From UBA1563 sp041671545 (GTDB taxonomy: Bacteria > Bacteroidota > Ignavibacteria > Ignavibacteriales > Ignavibacteriaceae), in NCBI GenBank assembly GCA_041671545.1, contig JBAZBI010000010.1, forward strand, positions 87,063 to 151,062: DNA of 64,000 bases, written 5' to 3'. Shown piece by piece: positions 29,985 to 36,741 of this stretch. A program made the position numbers and the translations under genes. The notes beneath the pieces were generated by a model. That model did no database searches and was not told the origin of the DNA. It saw only the letters and a program-made list of their open reading frames with translations. How positions within the stretch are numbered: position 1 is the stretch's first letter; each line of letters begins with the position of its first letter.

Positions 29985-30029
29985 TTAAACGTTTAACTAA
30001 AATTTACCATGTTTAACCTTTAAAGTCAA
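29985..30029 (-). promoter_or_regulatory. Promoter and LacI-type operator of the sugar-locus regulator
   Basis: On the minus strand TTGACT (30024-30029) is followed after 17 nt by TAAATT (30001-30006), a sigma70-like pair. Directly after it lies the 12-bp perfect palindrome TTAAACGTTTAA (29985-29996) with the central CG common to LacI-family operators. The palindrome covers the expected transcription start, so binding would block initiation. Regulator identity is inferred from proximity. Confidence 0.6.
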
Positions 30030-30401
30030 GAGAGGTTCAAGAAATTTTTAGATGTCTATATAGACTGTCAAATTATGTGGACACTATTTTTATAGGTTTA
30101 TAATTAGTACTGTTAGTCAAACAAAAACTGCCTACCGCGTTTTTAGTTTTTATCTCTTTTCATCTTTTTACTCTTTTACTCGTTACAACATTATAGCAAT
30201 GACTGATCACCACTCTAAATCTTACGGATGGGGAAAAAACAAATTTACTTTTTCCTAAGAGATTATATAATCTTGAAGAAATATAGAGCTTTGAATAGGC
30301 GCTCTTTAATTATTAAGTGCGGAAGTAGTTTTGGAAGTAGTAAATGGGTAAAAACTAATTAAAATAGGCCAGTTTTGGGGAAAGTCGAAATTCATTAAAA
30401 G
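30030..30401. other. Non-coding spacer upstream of the lacI-type gene
   Basis: Together with the promoter region and the tRNA terminator this makes 466 bp without a gene. The only structure seen is a perfect 12-bp palindrome GTCTATATAGAC at 30054-30065, followed by TGTC/GACA half-repeats (30066-30082). A 19-codon reading frame at 30199 has no support. No transposase remnant could be recognised. Confidence 0.5.
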
Positions 30402-30436
30402 AAAAAAGGCTCAATTTTAAGTAAAATCAAGCCTTT
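30402..30436 (-). terminator. Terminator of tRNA-Lys
   Basis: On the minus strand, starting 4 nt past the tRNA discriminator base, an 11-bp stem (GGCTTGATTTT with AAAATTGAGCC, two G-U pairs) extended by A/T pairs closes a 4-nt loop and runs into a T tract. It fits a Rho-independent terminator for the tRNA transcript. Confidence 0.75.
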
Positions 30437-30439
30437 TCG

Positions 30440-30512
30440 TGCACCCTGCGGGACTCGAACCCGCGACCTGATGATTAAGAGTCATATGCTCTACCAACTG
30501 AGCTAAGGATGC
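30440..30512 (-). tRNA. tRNA-Lys, anticodon CTT
   Basis: The minus strand folds into a 73-nt cloverleaf: acceptor stem GCATCCT with AGGGTGC (one G-U), D arm GCTC/GAGC, anticodon loop CTCTTAA with anticodon CTT, and T arm with GGTTCGAGTCC. The first anticodon-stem pair is a T-C mismatch. CCA is not encoded. It reads lysine AAG codons. It is 30 bp downstream of the doxX terminator on the same strand. Confidence 0.95.
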
Positions 30513-30541
30513 GGGGTAAAAATACGGAATTTGTTTATTGT

Positions 30542-30570
30542 AAAAAAGAGCGCCCCGCAATTTGCGAGGC
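30542..30570 (-). terminator. Terminator of the bufferin operon
   Basis: On the minus strand GCCTCGCA (30563-30570) pairs with TGCGGGGC (30552-30559) around a 3-nt loop (one G-U), followed by GCTCTTTTTT. It lies 40 bp past the doxX stop and separates the operon from the tRNA gene. Confidence 0.85.
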
Positions 30571-30609
30571 ATTAAATCAAGAATTATGATGAATTGTAAA
30601 AAGAATGGA

Positions 30610-31065
30610 TTATTTGTTGTTCAACTTCTTTGCTAAAAAATAATCGAGGCTATATTTTCCGGAACTTTTGATCAGAAGAACAAAAAGGAAGAGTAAATAA
30701 TATAGAGGAATTTCAAATCCGTTATTCCCCGCTTCAAAACCATTTTGCCAATGCACAGTAACGATTGCAACGATCATCGTAACAATTAGTGGAATTGAAA
30801 TTACGCGGGTTGCTAATCCCAAAATCAGCAGCACTACTCCAGCGGCTTCTGTTGTGGCGGCTAGATATGCGTTAATCGTTGGAAACGGAATACCCAATTC
30901 ACCAAACCATTCTGCAACTCCGCCGATGTTTTGCCATTTCATCGAAGCAGTGATATAAAAACCATACGCCAGTACGATCCTTATTGCGAACAATAAAATG
31001 TCGTTTAAATTTTCTAACTTTTCTGTTATCCGGTTATAAAGTTGAATGATTTTGTTGCCGGTCAT
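30610..31065 (-). CDS. DoxX-family membrane protein of the bufferin operon
   Basis: A 151-residue DoxX-family protein with four hydrophobic helices and family features (FAIRIVLAYGFYITASMKW, TTEAAGVVLLILGLATR, TVHWQNGFEAGNNGFE). DoxX genes commonly close operons of MNIO enzymes and DUF2063 partners and are thought to work with exported peptide products or quinone-linked oxidation. The start overlaps the upstream stop by 4 bp (ATGA), so it is translationally coupled. Exact role unknown. Confidence 0.88.
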   Translation of the reverse strand: MTGNKIIQLYNRITEKLENLNDILLFAIRIVLAYGFYITASMKWQNIGGVAEWFGELGIPFPTINAYLAATTEAAGVVLLILGLATRVISIPLIVTMIVAIVTVHWQNGFEAGNNGFEIPLYYLLFLFVLLIKSSGKYSLDYFLAKKLNNK

Positions 31066-31814
31066 TTCTGAAATCCTATAATAAATTTATTTTGTTGAAG
31101 TTCCTCTAAAAAAGGAATCGTGTTTGTAAGTAAAATTGATCTTTCAACTCCGAAAGTTTGCTCTGCTTCACCAATCAAATCCGTGAGTGGCTTTTGTTCA
31201 TTCATCATTTTTATAATTAGCAAATAGAAGAAATAGGAAACATCAATGAACTGAACATTTCCCGTTTCGGGTTGACGAAAGATCAAAACGAAATACGCTG
31301 CTTCGTCAGTTTCGGTAATTTCATTTGGATTTTTTAGATGAATAGGATATTTCATCTGTAAAATTTTGAACTCCGGATTAAATGCAATCACATCGTTTTC
31401 AAAATCTCCGGTGATGGAAACTTCCGGGAACATTTTATCCTCCATCATGTGAATTTCAATTTCCGTCCATTCAAATAGTAGAAGCGCTTCTAAAAAAGGA
31501 AATTTATTTAACAGTTCCTCTTCCGAAGAAAGAATATATTGATAAAACTCAAACGGCATTTTCCAAACCGAATAAGAACTGCACCGATGCGATGCAAAAA
31601 AACTTCGCGTCACCCTTTCCCATTCTTCTTCCGAAAATAAATCTACTGTAAGCGGAAATGCTGATCGAAGCGTATCATCAATTACGTTAAATACAAGTCG
31701 TGGATAATGATGAATCCGCTTTTCGTCCACACCTTCAATAGGCAAAAATTCACCGGTTCTGCAATAATGGGCAAAATTGCTTTGTTGTTGATAGGTTTCT
31801 TCACGCAGTAACAA
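31062..31814 (-). CDS. DUF2063 partner protein of an MNIO enzyme (BufC/HvfC-like)
   Basis: A 250-residue protein starting LLREETYQQQSNFAHYCRTG, the usual start of the DUF2063 family, with YPRLVFNVIDDTLRSAFPLT and a mostly helical N-terminal half. It begins with TTG at 31814 and overlaps the MNIO gene by 14 bp. In characterised systems this partner binds the precursor peptide and presents it to the DUF692 enzyme. The gene order precursor, MNIO, DUF2063 is the classical one, which supports the call strongly. Confidence 0.88.
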   Translation of the reverse strand: MLLREETYQQQSNFAHYCRTGEFLPIEGVDEKRIHHYPRLVFNVIDDTLRSAFPLTVDLFSEEEWERVTRSFFASHRCSSYSVWKMPFEFYQYILSSEEELLNKFPFLEALLLFEWTEIEIHMMEDKMFPEVSITGDFENDVIAFNPEFKILQMKYPIHLKNPNEITETDEAAYFVLIFRQPETGNVQFIDVSYFFYLLIIKMMNEQKPLTDLIGEAEQTFGVERSILLTNTIPFLEELQQNKFIIGFQK

Positions 31815-32655
31815 GTTCGTTCCTCCAATGTTTTGTGCAAATATTTTCTAAGCGGTTCATTTCAAATTGAAGTTCAGTCAATTCAGGAATATTAAAATCT
31901 CTTTCTAAAAGAACCGGTACTTGTTCCGGTAAAATTTGAACGGTGTAATCAAAGAGATCGTAAACCGGTTGAATAATTGGTTCGCCATGCGTATCGATGA
32001 TCAGATCGTCTGCGACTTTTTCATGTCCAGCCATGTGAATGTAAGCAACGGGATCGAGCGAAAGTTGTTGAAGAAATTCTTTTGTATCGTAATTGTGGTT
32101 GAATCCGTTTACGTAAATGTTATTTACGTCTAACAATAAATTGCAATCAGTTTCTTTAACCACAGCGTTAATAAAATCAACTTCACTCATTTCAGCGGCA
32201 ACCGGTGTGTAATAAGAGACAATCTCGATCGCAATTTTTCTTTCTAAAAAATCTTGAACCGATTTAATTCTTTGTGCAATGTGTTGAACCGCGTCCCAGC
32301 GGAACGGAACCGGTAACAGATCATATAGATGAGCATTATCGCACTTGGCAAAACTTAAATGCTCGGAGTACATTTTAATATCATATTCTTTTAAAAATGA
32401 TTTTAAGTTTTTTAGGAACTCCCAATCTAGTTCATCGGGACCACCTAGAGAAAGCGAAAGTCCGTGCGAATAAATTTCATGCTTTTCAGCAACGCTTTTG
32501 AAAATTTTCTTCCAGTAACCGCCGATCCCCATCCAATTTTCCGGGGCAACTTCCACAAAAGAAGGAGATAAAACATTTCCCGCAAGAAATTCTTCTGCAA
32601 ATTCTTTTCTAAACCCAATACCAACATTGGCTGCTCGTTTATCAATCATTATCAT
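31801..32655 (-). CDS. DUF692 multinuclear non-haem iron oxygenase (MNIO; BufB/HvfB-like)
   Basis: A 284-residue TIM-barrel protein of the DUF692 family: GIGFRKEFAEEFL at the start, SHGLSLSLGG, SEHLSFAK, LLLDVNNIYVNGFNHNYD and IHMAGHE, whose His, Asp and Glu residues are the expected iron ligands. MNIO enzymes modify Cys residues in ribosomally made peptides, for example to thiooxazoles that hold copper. Its substrate is almost surely the Cys-rich product of the gene just upstream. The start is ATG at 32655 with a second ATG two codons on. Confidence 0.93.
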   Translation of the reverse strand: MIMIDKRAANVGIGFRKEFAEEFLAGNVLSPSFVEVAPENWMGIGGYWKKIFKSVAEKHEIYSHGLSLSLGGPDELDWEFLKNLKSFLKEYDIKMYSEHLSFAKCDNAHLYDLLPVPFRWDAVQHIAQRIKSVQDFLERKIAIEIVSYYTPVAAEMSEVDFINAVVKETDCNLLLDVNNIYVNGFNHNYDTKEFLQQLSLDPVAYIHMAGHEKVADDLIIDTHGEPIIQPVYDLFDYTVQILPEQVPVLLERDFNIPELTELQFEMNRLENICTKHWRNELVTA

Positions 32656-32668
32656 TCCAAAATTAGTT

Positions 32669-32694
32669 AGAGCTTCCGGTTATGCGGAAGCTCT
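32669..32694 (-). promoter_or_regulatory. Perfect stem-loop between precursor and MNIO genes
   Basis: AGAGCTTCCG (32669-32678) and CGGAAGCTCT (32685-32694) form a perfect 10-bp stem with a 6-nt loop in the 52-bp gap between the two genes. There is no U tract after it, so it is more likely a leaky attenuator or an RNA-stabilising 3' structure that favours the precursor over the enzyme than a full terminator. Confidence 0.75.
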
Positions 32695-32707
32695 GATATT
32701 GAAAATA

Positions 32708-33157
32708 TTATTTCTTTTTAGGTGTAGTAGTGGTCGTAGTATGTTTTTTAGTTGATTTGCTGCTTCCGCATTTTCCTTCACCGCACTTAGCATCTTTTGT
32801 CTTTGTTTCTGATGCTTTTGCTGTTGAATCGGTTTTGCTTCCGCATTTTGCGTCTTTTGCTTTTGCTTCGGACGCTTTATTCCCGCATTTTGCTTCCGAA
32901 GTTTTACTACCACATTTAGCATCGGCGGTTTTTGCTTCGGAAGATTCTGTTTTACTTCCGCATTTTAATTCTAAATTACGGTTTGTTGAAGATTCAAGAA
33001 GTGAAGATCTTAATTCAGCGCCTGAGCCGAGACTTCTGAAACCGAAAAGACTTTCTGCGTTTGTGGTGGTTGCTGCGCCTAATCCGAGTACGCTTCCGGC
33101 GATAAATGAACCGGTTAAAAAGATGTGTTTGGCGAGCTGATTTTGCTGTTTGTTCAT
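32708..33157 (-). CDS. Bufferin-type RiPP precursor with six KCG motifs
   Basis: A 149-residue protein: signal peptide (KHIFLTGSFIAGSVLGLG, cleavage near NAES), a leader-like segment with SLFGFRSLGSGAELRSSLL, then a low-complexity Lys/Ser/Ala/Thr region with six Cys at 66, 82, 91, 105, 125 and 130, every one in a KCG context, the last pair as KCGEGKCG. It ends in a Thr run and KKK. Exported Cys peptides with EGKCG-type motifs next to MNIO genes are bufferins, modified for copper handling. RBS: AAGGAAA 5 nt before the ATG. The repeated KCGSK layout makes it a multi-core variant. Copper binding is inferred. Confidence 0.82.
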   Translation of the reverse strand: MNKQQNQLAKHIFLTGSFIAGSVLGLGAATTTNAESLFGFRSLGSGAELRSSLLESSTNRNLELKCGSKTESSEAKTADAKCGSKTSEAKCGNKASEAKAKDAKCGSKTDSTAKASETKTKDAKCGEGKCGSSKSTKKHTTTTTTPKKK

Positions 33158-33204
33158 GATGTTTCCTTTTGTTTTGTTTTTTAGTGTTTGTATTTACACT
33201 ATTA

Positions 33205-33232
33205 AAGACGGAGCCAAAAAGGAAACCTTACA
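33205..33232 (-). promoter_or_regulatory. Candidate ECF sigma promoter of the precursor gene
   Basis: On the minus strand TGTAAG (33227-33232) is separated by exactly 16 nt from CGTCTT (33205-33210), close to the TGTAAC-N16-CGTC form used by many ECF sigma factors. It lies in the 87-bp gap before the precursor gene, placing the start of transcription about 40 nt upstream of the ATG. Recognition by the sigma factor encoded just upstream is inferred. Confidence 0.5.
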
Positions 33233-33244
33233 AAGGAAAGAAAA

Positions 33245-33499
33245 TTATTTTTTCATTTCTGAATTTAATTTGTTCTGCAGCGCTTCTTTCTCAATTTCGG
33301 AAAGCGAGGCTGTGGTTGAGGCATGTTTTAAGTGATGGATAAGAAATCTATTCTGCTTTTCAAATAACCGGCAAAATTTGCAAAAGGCTAAATGAATGAA
33401 CAATTTAATTCTTCCGGAAACCGTAAGCCGGTGTTCTTCGTTCTGTGAAATGAACTGCGTTGCGCTTTCACATGTAATCATTGTATTTTTTAAGATCAT
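33245..33499 (-). CDS. Zinc-type anti-sigma factor-like protein
   Basis: An 84-residue protein with the zf-HC2-like pattern (ITCESATQFISQNEEHRL, then FIHLAFCKFCRLF), so the zinc ligands would be Cys, His and a CxxC pair. Such small proteins bind and hold ECF sigma factors. I chose the ATG at 33499 because it overlaps the sigma stop as ATGA, a sign of coupled translation. There is no membrane helix, so it would sense a cytoplasmic signal, perhaps metal or redox. Confidence 0.8.
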   Translation of the reverse strand: MILKNTMITCESATQFISQNEEHRLTVSGRIKLFIHLAFCKFCRLFEKQNRFLIHHLKHASTTASLSEIEKEALQNKLNSEMKK

Positions 33500-34056
33500 A
33501 TCGAAATCCAATTTTTTTCTAAACATTTACGCATTTGTAATTTTGCGCGGTGAATGATCACCCAATAGTTAGACGAAGTAATTTCCAATTCCTTACAAAT
33601 TTCTTCCGATTCCTTTTCATCCATATATTTCATTACAAAAACGATCCGTATCAACTCTGAAAGTTTTTGCGTGCACTTGTTCAGTATTTCGTAAAATTCT
33701 TCTTTCTCAACGGTATCATCGTAATTAACGCCCCATTCTTTTGGGAACGCTGATTCGTTCCAATGCCCTGCTTCATCAAAATAATCAGTGGATTTTTCTA
33801 ACAAAACATCAATTTCTACTATTAAAGAAGAAGCTTTCTTTCTATAATGATCAATGATCTTATTTTTGAGAATGAAGAAGAGCCAGTTTTTTTCGGAAAT
33901 ATCTCCTTTAAAAGTTTCAACGTTTCGAAGACCAGCAAAAAATGTTTCTTGCACTAGATCCTTTGCCTGTTCGATATTATTTGTACGCAGCAGAGCAAAC
34001 CGCAAAAGCATATCCGAATAATTTTTCACCCAATTTTGTGGATCTAATTTGTTCAT
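33496..34056 (-). CDS. ECF-type RNA polymerase sigma factor
   Basis: A 186-residue sigma70-family protein with region 2 (AKDLVQETFFAGLRNVETF, NWLFFILKNKIIDHYRKK) and region 4 (LSELIRIVFVMKYMDEKESEEICKEL with the HTH ITSSNYWVIIHRAKLQMRKC), but no regions 1 or 3. It lies 12 bp after a YjjX-type gene and is coupled to the anti-sigma gene by a 4-bp overlap. It probably controls the bufferin operon that follows. Confidence 0.93.
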   Translation of the reverse strand: MNKLDPQNWVKNYSDMLLRFALLRTNNIEQAKDLVQETFFAGLRNVETFKGDISEKNWLFFILKNKIIDHYRKKASSLIVEIDVLLEKSTDYFDEAGHWNESAFPKEWGVNYDDTVEKEEFYEILNKCTQKLSELIRIVFVMKYMDEKESEEICKELEITSSNYWVIIHRAKLQMRKCLEKNWISI

Positions 34057-34068
34057 CGCTTTCCGGTT

Positions 34069-34605
34069 TTATTTTGAATAAAGCTTTGGATGGAGAAATG
34101 TAACCAGCGCAGAAATGATTCCCTGTTTATAAAGTTCTTTCCTGTTGATGATGCCGTTTGTTAAATACCCGATTGCACCCCCTTTTTGTTTTGTGTTTTC
34201 GTCATCGGCGATCTTGTCAATCACGTGGCCCAATTCTTTTCCATTTAAAAGTTCGGTTACGATTATTGATGGAAGCGGAAAAAGTGCGGAAGTTCCAAAG
34301 CTGGTTTCGCCCTTGCTATTCCTTATACAAATACATCCCAAAGCAAACCATTGATCGTGTTCTTCAATTATTCCTCCTTCAATTCCAACAAAATAATCGA
34401 TTTGAAGATTTTCTTTTTGTGAAAGAAGGAACAATTCATCGGCGCGGTTTTTTGCGCCGCTAAAGGTTTCGTGATTGATCGGCTGAGCTGAAACTTTTGA
34501 ATCGACTTCCAATCCGCTTACGTCAAGCGAATCGAAGTAACAGGAAAATGCTTCGCGAACGGATTCAATTTTTACGGGATTTTTAGACCCGACCAGAATT
34601 TTCAT
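34069..34605 (-). CDS. yjjX: Inosine/xanthosine triphosphatase, YjjX/DUF84 family
   Basis: A 178-residue protein with the family's start (KILVGSKNPVKIESVREAF), the SAQPINHETFSGAKNRADEL segment and FVGIEGGI, matching non-canonical purine NTP phosphatases that clear ITP and XTP from the nucleotide pool. The start overlaps the upstream TPM gene's stop by 4 bp. It is a housekeeping gene upstream of the ECF operon with no obvious functional tie. Confidence 0.88.
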   Translation of the reverse strand: MKILVGSKNPVKIESVREAFSCYFDSLDVSGLEVDSKVSAQPINHETFSGAKNRADELFLLSQKENLQIDYFVGIEGGIIEEHDQWFALGCICIRNSKGETSFGTSALFPLPSIIVTELLNGKELGHVIDKIADDENTKQKGGAIGYLTNGIINRKELYKQGIISALVTFLHPKLYSK

Positions 34606-35060
34606 GAAATGTGAACTTCATCCGGCAGTTCATTGGTGTCGTCTGATTTTCTCGGAAAGTGTTCGGATAAAATAATTCCAACTTCATCAACCGCGTTAAT
34701 AATTCCTTCGCAGAATTTTTCTTCGCGGAAACTCGCTTCCATTTTATCTTTTACTAATTCCCACGTATTTTCGGCGACTTTGTCGTTTATAGCTGAATCG
34801 GCAAGAATATAAAATTCTCTTTCTTTAAGAAGAATGAAGATCAAAATTCCCGTATGATCACGGGTTTTCTTGATACCGCGTTTTTTAAATTCAGATACGG
34901 CATGCTCAAAAACGGATTTACTTCTATGAAAAAACGGTTTTTTCTCTCTAACTGAGACAACAATTTCTCCAGCAGTGCCCGCTTCTTTTTCTTTTATCTT
35001 TAAAGCGATTTGATGAAGTTCATCATCAGAAAGAAAACCGTGTAAGAATTTTTTATTCAT
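34602..35060 (-). CDS. TPM-domain protein (TLP18.3/Psb32/MOLO-1 family)
   Basis: A 152-residue protein that is one TPM domain: LSDDELHQIALKIKEKEAGTAGEIVVSV, HTGILIFILLKEREFYILADSAIND, and an alternating strand-helix pattern. It lacks a signal peptide and the membrane segment that many TPM proteins have, so it appears cytoplasmic, which is a little unusual. Family function is poorly defined (phosphatase-like fold, membrane-protein turnover). It is coupled to yjjX by overlap. Confidence 0.75.
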   Translation of the reverse strand: MNKKFLHGFLSDDELHQIALKIKEKEAGTAGEIVVSVREKKPFFHRSKSVFEHAVSEFKKRGIKKTRDHTGILIFILLKEREFYILADSAINDKVAENTWELVKDKMEASFREEKFCEGIINAVDEVGIILSEHFPRKSDDTNELPDEVHIS

Positions 35061-35102
35061 AATTTTTCCTATGCAGAGCGAAGTCGAAGCATCGTCGCAA
35101 AG

Positions 35103-35747
35103 TTATTTTTTCAAATAATATTTAGATATAATTTTTCCGTCTTTAAATTCATAAACCAACGGATTACCGGTTGGAATATTTAATTCAAGCACTTGCTCTT
35201 TCGTCAAGTTATCAAGATACATCACCAGCGAGCGCAAACTGTTTCCGTGTGCGGTGATCCAAACATTTTTTCCGTCTTTTACAAACGGCTCAATTTTCTG
35301 CTGATAATAGGGAATGGTTCGTGCGGCAGTATCTTTCAAACTTTCAGTAAATCCGTCGGGATTCAATTCCGTTTTATCACTTGGCGGCGGAACATCGTAA
35401 CTTCTGCGCCAAATATGAACTTGCGCGTCGCCGTAAATTTTTGCGGTTTCGGCTTTGTTCAATCCTTGCAAAGCGCCGTAATGTCTTTCATTTAAAGCCA
35501 TATCACGTTCGGTTGGAATTTCAGAAAAGCCTGCTGTTTCGCTCGCAAGTTGTGCGGTGCGAATTGCGCGTTTTAGCACAGATGTGAAGAGAAAATCGAA
35601 TTTAAAATTCTTTTCTTTTAATAATTGTCCGGCTTCTTTTGCTTCTTGTTCCCCTTTGGCTGAAACATCAACATCAACCCAGCCGGTAAAGCGGTTTTCC
35701 AAATTCCACTGCGACTCTCCGTGGCGTAATAATACGAGATAATTCAT
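35103..35747 (-). CDS. gpmA: 2,3-bisphosphoglycerate-dependent phosphoglycerate mutase
   Basis: A 214-residue histidine phosphatase: LVLLRHGESQWNLENRFTG with the phosphorylated His, ALNERHYGALQGLNKAE, WRRSYDVPPP and TAHGNSLRSLVMYL with the second active-site His. It interconverts 3- and 2-phosphoglycerate in glycolysis and gluconeogenesis. It is slightly shorter than E. coli GpmA (250) but has all core motifs. It is the first gene of the minus run and has its own promoter. Confidence 0.95.
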   Translation of the reverse strand: MNYLVLLRHGESQWNLENRFTGWVDVDVSAKGEQEAKEAGQLLKEKNFKFDFLFTSVLKRAIRTAQLASETAGFSEIPTERDMALNERHYGALQGLNKAETAKIYGDAQVHIWRRSYDVPPPSDKTELNPDGFTESLKDTAARTIPYYQQKIEPFVKDGKNVWITAHGNSLRSLVMYLDNLTKEQVLELNIPTGNPLVYEFKDGKIISKYYLKK

Positions 35748-35781
35748 TTTTAATCCTTTGTGATGGTCCTATTTTCGACTA

Positions 35782-35789
35782 CAAACTTA
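35782..35789 (-). promoter_or_regulatory. -7 promoter element of gpmA
   Basis: The minus strand reads TAAGTTTG, an exact match to the Bacteroidota -7 consensus TAnnTTTG, 34 nt upstream of the gpmA start. A TTTG lies 24 nt further up, a little farther than ideal for the -33 element. Confidence 0.5.
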
Positions 35790-35801
35790 CTAATTTTTTC
35801 A

Positions 35802-35832
35802 TTGTTTACAGCGCAAACTTTCGATAACTTTG
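35802..35832 (+). promoter_or_regulatory. Promoter of the haem cluster
   Basis: TTG at 35802-35804 is followed after 20 nt by TAACTTTG (35825-35832), matching the Bacteroidota form TTG-N19/20-TAnnTTTG. The first gene starts 24 nt later at 35857. It is divergent to the gpmA promoter within the same 109-bp spacer. Confidence 0.65.
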
Positions 35833-35856
35833 GAACAAAAATTTTGAAAAATCCCT

Positions 35857-36681
35857 ATGAAAAATGCGGTCGACGTTTCCAACATACTTCTTCCCTTGTT
35901 TTATCTTGCTTCTTTTGCCATCTATCTTTATGATTTCCAGAAAGATGAAAGAAGGCTCTCAAACGTTAAAAGATTATTTCTTTTTCTAACGCTGGTCTTT
36001 CATACGTTCTATTTGATCGCACGGACTACAGCTTTTGATCATCCGCCGATAACGAATGTTTTTGAGATTTTTACCGTGCTTGCTTTCTCGGTAAGTTTTT
36101 CTTATTTCATTTTGGAATTGGTAACCGATATTCGTGGAACCGGACTTTTCATCATCGTTATATCTCTCCTCTTTCAAACTATTTCGTCAATTTTTATTGT
36201 TGATTTATTTCAGGTAAAAGAAGTATTACGGAGTAATTTACTTGGCGTTCACGTGCTTCACGCATTGCTTGGTTATGCGGGCATTACAATTTCCGCAGTG
36301 TATGGATTTTTATATTTGATGCTCTACAAAGATTTAAAGTTAAATCGATTCGGATTGATCTTTGAACGTTTACCGAACCTGGAGATTTTAGAAAAATTAA
36401 GTTTTTACTCGGCGATAATCGGATTTATTTTACTCAGCGTCGCTATCGGTATCGGTGTAATTTGGCTGCCGAAAGCTTTTCCCGATTTTTCTTATTTAGA
36501 TCCCAAATTGGTAGCAACATTTTTAGTTTGGCTTTTATACGGAATCGGAATCACTACTAAAATTTCCGGCAAGTTACAAGGAAAGAAAGTTGTCGTTTTT
36601 TCAATCATCGGTTTTGGAATTGCAATTTTTTCAACCATTGTAACAAACTTTCTCGCTAAAAGTTTTCACGCATTCTATTAA
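35857..36681 (+). CDS. CcsA/HemX-like cytochrome c assembly membrane protein
   Basis: A 274-residue integral membrane protein with about eight helices of the CcmF/CcsA/HemX type (HTFYLIARTTAFDHPPITNVFEI, LGVHVLHALLGYAGITISAVYG); His residues in the helices could bind haem. HemX-like proteins are often encoded next to hemA and affect its level, while CcsA proteins handle haem for cytochrome c. The position 60 bp before hemA favours HemX-like, though the WWD motif of true CcsA is not evident. It is the first gene of the haem cluster. Confidence 0.8.
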   Translation: MKNAVDVSNILLPLFYLASFAIYLYDFQKDERRLSNVKRLFLFLTLVFHTFYLIARTTAFDHPPITNVFEIFTVLAFSVSFSYFILELVTDIRGTGLFIIVISLLFQTISSIFIVDLFQVKEVLRSNLLGVHVLHALLGYAGITISAVYGFLYLMLYKDLKLNRFGLIFERLPNLEILEKLSFYSAIIGFILLSVAIGIGVIWLPKAFPDFSYLDPKLVATFLVWLLYGIGITTKISGKLQGKKVVVFSIIGFGIAIFSTIVTNFLAKSFHAFY

Positions 36682-36741
36682 TGACAAATGACTTTTGACC
36701 ATCGACTAAACCTAAATGAAGAACAAAAGTAATTACATTTT

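Noticed and set aside
30066..30083. TGTC...GACA half repeats that look like an insertion-sequence end
   Set aside because: Only one end is seen, with no transposase fragment or matching end nearby.
30199..30258. A 19-codon frame in the spacer upstream of the LacI-type gene
   Set aside because: Too short, no ribosome site and no recognisable protein pattern.
32730..33140. 136-codon frame on the plus strand opposite the bufferin precursor
   Set aside because: It is the mirror of a repetitive Lys/Cys-rich gene; the minus frame has a signal peptide, RBS and operon context.
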